From Camellia lanceoleosa (lineage: Eukaryota; Streptophyta; Magnoliopsida; Ericales; Theaceae), in the NCBI GenBank assembly GCA_025200525.1, contig CM045762.1, positions 102,574,682-102,638,681 on the forward strand: DNA of 64,000 nucleotides, written 5' to 3'. Below, piece by piece: positions 56,398-64,000 of the stretch. The notes beneath the pieces are model-generated. The model made no database searches, was not told the origin of the DNA, and worked only from the letters and a program-made list of their open reading frames with translations. The position numbers and the translations under genes were made by a program. Position 1 is the stretch's first letter; each line of letters starts with the position of its first letter.

Positions 56398-56743
56398 TTG
56401 TGTAAATTATATTGACCTCTCCTAAGATTTGAAAAAAATACAGTAAACTGCACAATTTTTACATAATTACACTGACATCTTTTTTGACAAGATTAAATGA
56501 ACAAAAATTAATATAGATGGTTTGAGAATACAAAAATAAACAACGCACAATATACATTTTCAAGTAAAAGAGATAATAATATCATTTTTTTTCATTTATG
56601 TAACTAATAAATAATTGATGAAAATAGGATTAAGTGTTATATGAATTAAAATATCAAAGGAGTTCAATATAATTATGTCAAAATTGTGAAACTTATTATA
56701 TATTTTTTTAAATCTCACGAGAAATCAGGGTAATTCACTCTAC
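56398..56743. mobile_element. TIR element, GTAAATTATATTGACC ends
   Basis: Left GTGTAAATTATATTGACCTC and right (reversed) GAGTGAATTACCCTGATTTC are imperfect inverted repeats; inner ACATAATTACACTGACATC pairs with AATTATATTGAACTCC. About 350 bp, non-coding. Confidence 0.5.
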
Positions 56744-57051
56744 ATTTATTTAAACTTCAAAAGTGATCAACCTAATTTTCCCAAGTTAACCCTCTTTGGT
56801 TTGAAGTTTTTAAAAATGGTTTTTTGAGTTTGTAATTCGTAATTTTGTATTTTTAATTGTTTTTAAAAATATTTTAATCAATATTTTTTTAAAACTTTTT
56901 AGATCTACTTAATCTTGATATACTTAAAAATATAAAATTTATATAATTTCTTTTTAAAAAAATTCATTGAATACAACAAAATATAAAAATGTATTAATTT
57001 TTTGTTTTGTTTTTTTGCTTTCTTTTCTTTTTTTTTTTTATTATATTTTTT

Positions 57052-57273
57052 GGGACAAATTACCAACGCCCTCTCGAGGTTTGACTAAAATACGGATTCT
57101 CCCCTGAAGTTTGAAAAATAAAATCCCACCCCTTAAGGTTTATATTTGCATAACAAATTACCCCTTCATTTGTAATGCAAATAGAAATCTTAGGGAGCAA
57201 TTTATAATTTCTCAAATCTCAGGGGGAATCCGTATTTTAGTCAAACTTTAAGGGAGTGTTGGTAATTTGCCCT
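57052..57273. mobile_element. Foldback MITE, second copy of the GGGCAAATTAC family
   Basis: Inverted halves GGGACAAATTACCAACGCCC and GGGCAAATTACCAACACTCCC (reversed), with inner CCTGAAGTTTGA/TCAAACTTTAAGG. Related to 51738-52000. Confidence 0.8.
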
Positions 57274-57883
57274 ATTGTTTGTATTTGGTAAATTTTTTAA
57301 AGTTTTTCTTCTTCACAAATATTATATTTTTTTAGTGTATCTAGATTTGGTCTATCTAAAAAAAAAATTTGCCTAAAATATTTAAAATAAAATAAAATGG
57401 AAGTCACTAAAAATAAAAAGAAAAATAATTTGATAAACAAATATGAAAAAATATTTTATATTATTAAAATTTATTTCTAACCACTCGAAAAAAAAAATTA
57501 TATAAAAATGATAAGAATTTTTATTTCTATTTTTATCTCTTATTTGTCAAAAAATAAAAATAAAAATAAATGTGACCACTAAGTCGATTATGCAAACCAA
57601 ACAACACTCATAAAATGAGAGAAAATTTGTAGACTATAAAAAGCCCTATTAGAATTTTATATGCTCTTAAGCTTTCAATGCAACAAGGTAACCCTAGCAT
57701 TGAAGTCAAGGCTCCTATAAAGAGATATAGAAGTCCTAACTTAAGTGAACATTGTACTCGTTTACCAAAATCCTAAGAATTCTATTGTAAACGGACGACA
57801 AATCATGTGTGTTGCAAGAGACACCAGTAATCACACTTTTGTAGATCAAGTGCTCAACATGTCTAACCAGTGAGATTTGGGGT

Positions 57884-58150
57884 ACTTATGTGTAATTCTT
57901 AATAAGTGGACTTATTGTGTAATAAGTCCTATGAAAAAAATTTGTCATAAAAAAAGTCACAAATTGTAAGTTTTAGCGACAATTTATAAAAATCATGAAA
58001 AAAAAATCACTAATTGTTAATTTTTAACGATATAAAAAAAAAATTGTCACAAAAAAATTATTTTTAGGGATAATTTTATCAAGACTTATTTTCAATAGGA
58101 TTTGATAGGAGTTAAGTCAAACTATTAGGACATGTTAGTAGTTTATGTTC
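57884..58150. mobile_element. MITE related to 25164-25594, opposite orientation
   Basis: Contains the complement of that element's phrases (GACTTATTTTCAATAGGA, CTATTAGGACATGTTAGTAG at the right, TAATAAGTCCTATGA at the left). Confidence 0.55.
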
Positions 58151-58611
58151 GAATGAATGGCGGATACTCTGCAACTGCAACACAATTGTGAAGGAAAATA
58201 ACATATCTTTGAGCCAATCCGTACAAAATGCATAAATCATATACCAAAATGCAAATGTCCAGCCAGATGTACAAGGCCCAATAATAACAAAGTCTATTGT
58301 TTCTAAAAGTCAGACCTTAACTAACTAACTTAACCTGTTGTCCAAAACTAAACTAATGGTGATCTTGATCTCTATAAACAAAAGCCCAAAGCACTAATCA
58401 TAGATAAAACTTTCTATATGATACTAATGTAATGCATGAGTTTTAGCTTCACTTGGAGAGGCATTGTCTGTATTATCAAAGTTTGAAGTCAAAGTCGACA
58501 ATGCTACACTATGTAACATGTTCAAGCCTCCACTAAGCCCAAAAATGAAAATTTCGTCAATACAAAAATGGCAATAGAGCAAGGAAAATATTATAACGTG
58601 CACTTTAGGAC

Positions 58612-58965
58612 TAGTTTGACATCACCTATAAAATTTAAAAAGTCAAAAAGTCATTAAAAAAGTAAAAAAATTCATACTATTTGCCTTTATTTTGGCGGGA
58701 AATTTGTCAGATGAAAAAAAAAAAAAAACAATGCTGCCACAAAACTGTGTAGTCACAACTTCCTCAGTCAAAAAAAAAAAAAAGTGACACACTTGAAGCC
58801 ACACATTCCCATTAAAAATAAAAAATAAAATTGAAAAGAGATAGAAAGTTAGTGCAGTAATGCTAACTGTGTCAAGGAGGATAATTTCATAATTTTGCTA
58901 TTTTATATAATATTTTAATACACATTTTTTCGTAAAAAGTCAAAAAATTATCTCAAACAGCCATC
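58612..58965. mobile_element. Possible MITE with TTTGACATCA/TTTGAGATAA ends
   Basis: Left TAGTTTGACATCACC... AAAAAGTCAAAAAGTC and right (reversed) GGCTGTTTGAGATAATTTTTTGAC are weakly inverted. Low confidence. Confidence 0.35.
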
Positions 58966-59422
58966 TTTATTTTCCTTTAATTTTTAGTCCAAAAAATTAA
59001 AAAGTACACTTATTTAGAATATTCCAACAACTACAAGAAAAGTAATACTTTTTGTGAAGAACAAGAAGTTAAATTTTTTATAATGAAAAAAAGTTACACT
59101 ACTTATATAAAATGCTTAACATATGCAACTTTTTTTTGGAATGCACATGTAACCTTTCCCAGTCAAGTCACACATGGCCTGTTGGGCAAACATCTTTGTG
59201 TTGGCAGAACTTGTATTCATTCAATACCCACATCTTTGATCGACTATGTCAGGAAAATTAACACAACCTGAGGCATTAGGTTTATATATATTGATGAAGG
59301 ACTTCATACATATTCAGGCATTCACAGTACTTTATATGTGTAAAATTTTTTTCCTGGAGTACACTTGATGGTAGATACAATTATTGGCTTATACGCGTGC
59401 AATCTCTATTGCTCACTCTTTT

Positions 59423-62400
59423 TCAATGAACATCAGATCTCTTCTTAAGTTTGCACCAAAGTCCATTCTTTGTATGAATTGTTGCCCCGGTAACAAGTTC
59501 CACAGATTCGGGAGATCCTTTCAGCTCCACATCAAAATTCTGTAACAACATTGCCAATGCCACCGTCGATTCCATCAGTGCAAATTGGTCCCCAACACAT
59601 TTTCTTGGTCCTCCACCAAAAGGCAAGAAGGAAAAATCTGATATAATCTGTTAAATGAAGCAATAAGCCATTAATTGATATTAAAAAAAATGTGTGAAAT
59701 ATTAGACAGGCTAAAAAGTAGCTATTGTATAAAACCTCATTTGGGTATAATGCTCCGGGGCTTCGAGATGGATCAAATCCAGCCCACCCTTCTATGCCTT
59801 CACTATTTTTTTGTGCTAGAAACCTCTCTGGTTCAAATTCATGAGGTTTGTCCCAGAAATATGGAGATCTATGGAGATTATAAACCTAAACAGGAGAATC
59901 ACAATCGAAAATCACGTTTAATAGAAAAAGAGAGTTGAAGTCAATAAACAGAATAAAAAGCTCACAAACAGATTTTCTATACGAAGGTACCTCTAGCAAA
60001 ATCAAGTTCTAACTATTTCATTTCTCATTGTAAAAGATTATCTTTTTTGGAGGGAAAATGGGTAAAGCCCATAACAATTGTACATCTGTCATGCATCCAT
60101 ATAATACTAAAAATAAGCTAAAGATGCAAGAAGATGAACCCCTCACAGAAAGAAAAATATCAGTTCCGGCGGGAATTGCATATCCGTCCTTGTTACCGTT
60201 ATATCCTCCTGCAGAATTGAAAAAAAGTTCAAGGATTCACCCAATATTACAAGAACAAATAATACGTAGCACAATAAATTTGGGATGAATTACTAGTATG
60301 TTTAATTTTTCATTTCTTACCGTACTCTTCTTTTATTACTCCCTTAAAACCAACACAAAAGCAACATAACTAAAATAAAGGGGTACTTACCAATCAGTCC
60401 TATTAACTAGACTTATTTACCTACAGGTCCTAACTAATAAATTTAACACTATAAAAATAAGAGATTGATAAATTTATCGCTATAAATTTATTCATAAAAA
60501 CAAAGAGATTGATAAATTTATCACTATAAATTTATTCATAAAAATAAAAGACTGATAAATTTATCTTTATCACTTAATAAATTTATCCATAGGACTTAAT
60601 GGGTAATAAGTCTCAAAAGTAAGACCTATTGGTAGTTTACCCTAAAATAAATAGGGAGAAATGAAATTACGACTACCCAAAACTTTAAATAAAAGAAAAA
60701 TAAAAAAACTTCATTGAAATCCACAAGCACTAACTACTTTCAGTCTCTCAGAGATCTTAGAAACAAAACAACCAATACAAAATTAAATAAAGGGTAAATT
60801 ATATTGACCACCCCTGAGGTTTAGAAAAAATACACTTAGGCCCCCCTGTAAGTTTTCTAAACGATTCTATATATTCAATTGTGTATAATACAAAGAGTAC
60901 AACCGATATATATATAGCAATCCTAAACATAATCTAAAATAGGAATAAGAATAACCCTATACAATCAATCTAAAATATACAATCAACTTAATATATATAT
61001 TTCCATGATTAACATAATATTCTCACACCCCCGCTTAAACTCAAAGTGTTTTAGCAAAAAACAGTGAGAGTTTGCCAAGAAGAAAGTGAAATCGAGCAGT
61101 GGTGTGAGTCTTGGTAAAGAAATCAGCAAGTTGTAATGTTGAAGAGACGAATGGAAACAAGATGGAGCCAGACTGCAAATGCTAACGTACAAAATAATAA
61201 TTAATCTCAATGTGCTTCGTCTGCTCATCGAAGACAATGTTATGGGCAATCTGAATAGCACTACGGAGTAAAGGGAGATCGGAGAAGACTGAGGGACACT
61301 TAAATTAGTCAAAAGCAAGGTTTTAAAAAGCAGCCGCAACCGTTATGTAAACGGTTGTAGTGGTTATCGCCACCCATTACGGCCGCTAGGGCTCATGTTG
61401 TTTTGAAATCAATTCCCGAACTCAAGATGAAAGGTATAATTCCCAGTTAGTGTTTGTTATCCACTAAGAGGTGCAAACTGAGATCAAGCTAAGTTTTGTT
61501 GAGATCATCATCCAGGCAAGAACACAGTAGATACAGAATCCTTTATTTTGATACCAAAATGATGAATCCAAAATTCAGAGAAAGAATGAAATCTAGAAAA
61601 TTCCCAATGGGAAATACAAAAGCAATGCAATATTAGTTATGAAGCCTCTACACACCTATCTGTAGGCAACTAACTCCACTACTAGGTAACACAACAACTA
61701 ACAAACAGAAGCACATGATGCTTACTTACATCAGTTTAGGGAAAAGTAAAAAAAAGAAAATTTGTGGAACCTTCGGGTCCAACTGACCTGGCCTATATTA
61801 TATTAGACTATGATTATTTCACCAAGATAGCAATATATATTTCATGGGTGCCAGTTATTTTAGCCTTAAACACTCTTAGAAAATGTATTTTGACATTTTT
61901 TCTGAAGAAAAATTTGAGAAAGAATATTCTGATTGGATATGACTGGATCCTACAAAACCCTCTGATCACCAAAAGAACAGCAAATTATGTAGAGGTATTG
62001 ATTATTTTCGTACTAAACACTCTACGAAGTTAAATTGCATATTAAACAAAAGACGTAAAAGGCATCGGAATCTGTTGGACTCAACAATTTCAAAATTTAC
62101 ATGAATCGTGAATCAAATTGTGAACTGAAATCATATTCACTACAGACTTTATCCCAAAACAGATTCAGCCATGGATTGAATCGTATGAATTGTTAAACAC
62201 AAATCAAATTATGAATACTGCAATTCACTATCGATCCTATCCTAAAATAGATTCACATCAATCTATGCATGAATCGTGAATCAAATTGTGAATTTTAAAA
62301 TTCTAACAACTATGCACATGGTAGTGATTTTCACATGCTCTCTTTAAATGTAACACCATCCACCTCGTAAGTAAGTTCTTCTGCCATTTTTTCACAATGA

Positions 62401-63470
62401 GAAATAATTCAGCGAGTATGTTTTTTGGTTCTTTTTTGTTGCTCTTTGGGCCAAATAAGTTCGAAACTTTAATACCAAGTAATCGTCTCTATTCCAAGTA
62501 ACAAGCCCGCAAAATTATTGTCAGACTCCCCTATATTTGCAAGATTTCCTCCATAATTTTCACCCTTCCTAAAATTCCTATTATCAGCTTTTCTTTTTCC
62601 TTCCTCAAAGCTATGAATTACCACTTTTTACAAAAAATAAAAAAAGGGGGCAAACTGGCTTTGCCTTGAACATGAAAACAAGAACAAGTTTTAAGTTAGT
62701 GGCTCCAGATATTTCACGGAAGAATTTAGCACTAGGTGACCTTCCCATGTAATTGCAACTATAAAGAGATGACACAAAGTAAAATGATGTGACAGATGAT
62801 TTATTTGTCCACCCTAGCCAACTGCTGTATCTTCGAAGCTAGGAGTACTGAATATGAAAAATACTTAATGTACCTATATTGTCCACAAGCAAGATAATGT
62901 TGTGTCAGTGTAGAATTTAAACGGAACTTAAACAAATTGGAGTCTCAATTGAAATGAGTTCCTTATAAAAGATCAATAGGGCAAATATTAACATGATAAA
63001 ATGAATGCATTTCACAAATAACCTTTTCTATTATTTTCTTATTTTATTGTTAAAAATAAAGTCCTAAAAACATGTTTCTCTCCTTAACAAATCTCATGTT
63101 TGTTATTTCCCATTGGTTGACCTTGTGTAGCTTTACATTCACAACTGCATTTCCTCAAGTATCTTGTTAAAAGATAACTGAATCAATATCCAAAAAAAAT
63201 TGAATGGAGCACTGGAGTTGCAAAGAGCTATAATCATATCCAACAGTTGAAAGCCTCATAATACCACATTCAAAAATTCATGTTCATTCTGAAGTTAAGA
63301 GGGGTGGGTGACAAAAATAAAAGTCATTCTTTATTCGAATTGTTTATCTTCATAAATACAGTCGCCTAGAATTTATACCTGGTAATAAATCTGACTTGAG
63401 AGTGCGTCTGATAAGCAACGGAGGCTGCGGAAACAAACGTAGAGCCTCCACAATAATAAGTCTGATGAAC
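59423..63470 (-). CDS. CYP97B3: CYP97B-type cytochrome P450, last four exons (partial gene)
   Basis: Exons 63470-63379, 60208-60147, 59885-59736 and 59647-59423, all GT-AG and in phase. They encode [20 protein letters not shown] (ExxR helix), [37 protein letters not shown] (PERF motif), [19 protein letters not shown], and the haem loop [20 protein letters not shown], ending [10 protein letters not shown]. This is the plastid CYP97 family of carotenoid ring hydroxylases; the [11 protein letters not shown] and NGLWCKL motifs fit the CYP97B group rather than CYP97A or C. Upstream exons must lie right of the window. The 3.2-kb intron 60209-63378 holds a copia remnant. Looks intact. Confidence 0.87.
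60385..60645. mobile_element. MITE with CCAATAGGTC-type ends in the P450 intron
   Basis: Left TACTTACCAATCAGTCCTATT and right (reversed) AAACTACCAATAGGTCTTAC. The interior has three copies of a TAAATTTATC(A/G)CTATAAATTTATTCATAAAAA unit. Same end type as 25164-25594. Confidence 0.6.
60850..61325 (-). mobile_element. Ty1/copia 3' remnant in the P450 intron
   Basis: The minus strand reads [22 protein letters not shown], then [20 protein letters not shown], the C-terminal end of copia RNase H. A purine tract (AGTTTAAGCGGGGG) and an LTR beginning TGTGAGAATATT at 61027 and running to about 60855 follow. The in-frame TAG and loss of all 5' parts make it inert. A GGTAAATTATATTGACC-type MITE piece (60788-60850) abuts it. 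Confidence 0.8.
62050..62305. repeat. Imperfect direct repeats in the P450 intron
   Basis: ATGAATCGTGAATCAAATTGTGAA occurs at about 62101 and 62270, with related ATTCAC/GAATCGT phrases between. Non-coding. Confidence 0.6.
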
Positions 63471-64000
63471 CTGAAAGCGGTGGAATACTAAAGATAATTA
63501 CACTTTGTGCTTGAAGCATACCTAAAAAACAAGTAAAAAGTCGTAAAACCATAACAGAATTAGGTCACAGCTGGAAAAAATAAAATAATTTGATGGATAA
63601 GGCCTGAAGTCCTAATCAAAGCATCAGAACAACAAGGACATAAAAGGATTAAAATATAATATGATGTTGAGAGTTGAGACAGAAAATAACAGTAAATTTT
63701 CAAAATCCTTCCCTTTTCCTTTTTATAGAGCTAGTCAGTATATAGCATACATAATACCAAACTCCTATAGATGATAAAGTTGAAAACGAATGAGAGGTGA
63801 GATGTTTGTACACAACAGATGACTGCGTACAGATTTTGAAAATGTATGCATGTATTTATGTTAATCAAACATGCGGTTTGGTAAATATACATTTTCAGTT
63901 ACTGGATATTAAGGCTGTTCATAAAACCGACTGACCCTTCCAAACCGACTGACCTGACGCGAAGCAATGACCCGTGGTTGGTTTCAACCAATCACATGGT
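63471..64000. other. Intron or upstream sequence of the P450 gene
   Basis: The exon preceding FIRLIIVE was sought on the minus strand and not found, so this is presumably intron continuing beyond the window. Confidence 0.4.

Larger units (their letters stand above)
55611..59422. other. AT-rich intergenic with MITEs
   Basis: No gene recognised. Contains a (GAA)n run at 55735-55757 and the elements listed at 56090, 56398, 57052, 57884 and 58612. The right end is the 3' flank of the P450 gene. Confidence 0.55.

Noticed and set aside
60983..61339. 118-residue minus-strand frame
   Set aside because: Out-of-frame reading of the copia RNase H end; the meaningful frame contains [11 protein letters not shown] with a stop.

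Overview
The window looks like nuclear DNA of a flowering plant, most likely a dicot with a large, repeat-rich genome. Reasons: spliced genes with GT-AG introns; plant-specific families (CYP97B carotenoid hydroxylase, U-box/ARM protein, TIR1/AFB auxin receptor, F-box/FBA proteins, UDP-xylose-transporter-like sequence, plant mobile domain); and dense LTR retrotransposons and small TIR elements in an AT-rich background. I cannot name the species. I see no bacterial-style operon, CRISPR array, rRNA or tRNA.

Layout. 1-8243: 3' part of a large Ty3/gypsy element of Tat/Ogre type. It carries a decayed antisense plant-mobile-domain (PMD) gene, tandem repeats, a polypurine tract and a 3.3-kb LTR. 8.26-16.36 kb: a damaged copy of a block that recurs intact at 50.03-55.61 kb, made of a TIR element, a spacer, an F-box gene and its upstream region. 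In the first copy the F-box gene is interrupted by Ty1/copia element A (9.4-14.5 kb). Related copia element B (16.36-24.0 kb) lies directly at the right edge of the block.

24-34 kb is the gene-rich part. An intact multi-exon Golgi-type cyclophilin (CYP21-4-like, 27.5-30.6 kb) is followed by a U-box/ARM pseudogene (31.1-33.4 kb). 34.2-38.6 kb holds a UDP-xylose-transporter-like pseudogene. One of its exons is split by a 3.3-kb non-autonomous LTR retroelement with a perfect 5-bp target duplication. That element carries intronless antisense fragments of a TIR1/AFB auxin-receptor gene and of a SEUSS-like gene. This is the most striking object in the window.

39-50 kb is repeat-dominated: A/T minisatellite, a 75-bp minisatellite, several TIR elements, and a TIR-type element carrying a fragment of a calcium-dependent protein kinase. 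50-55.6 kb is the intact copy of the duplicated block with the full-length F-box gene. 55.6-59.4 kb is AT-rich and contains several MITEs. 59.4 kb to beyond 63.5 kb holds the last four exons of a CYP97B-type P450 on the minus strand; one intron contains a copia remnant and MITEs.

The probably functional genes are the cyclophilin, the CYP97B gene (partial here) and the 54-kb F-box gene. Nothing suggests they share a pathway. The unifying theme is gene-fragment capture, nested insertion and duplication by mobile elements. All family assignments come from reading the translations; no database search was run.
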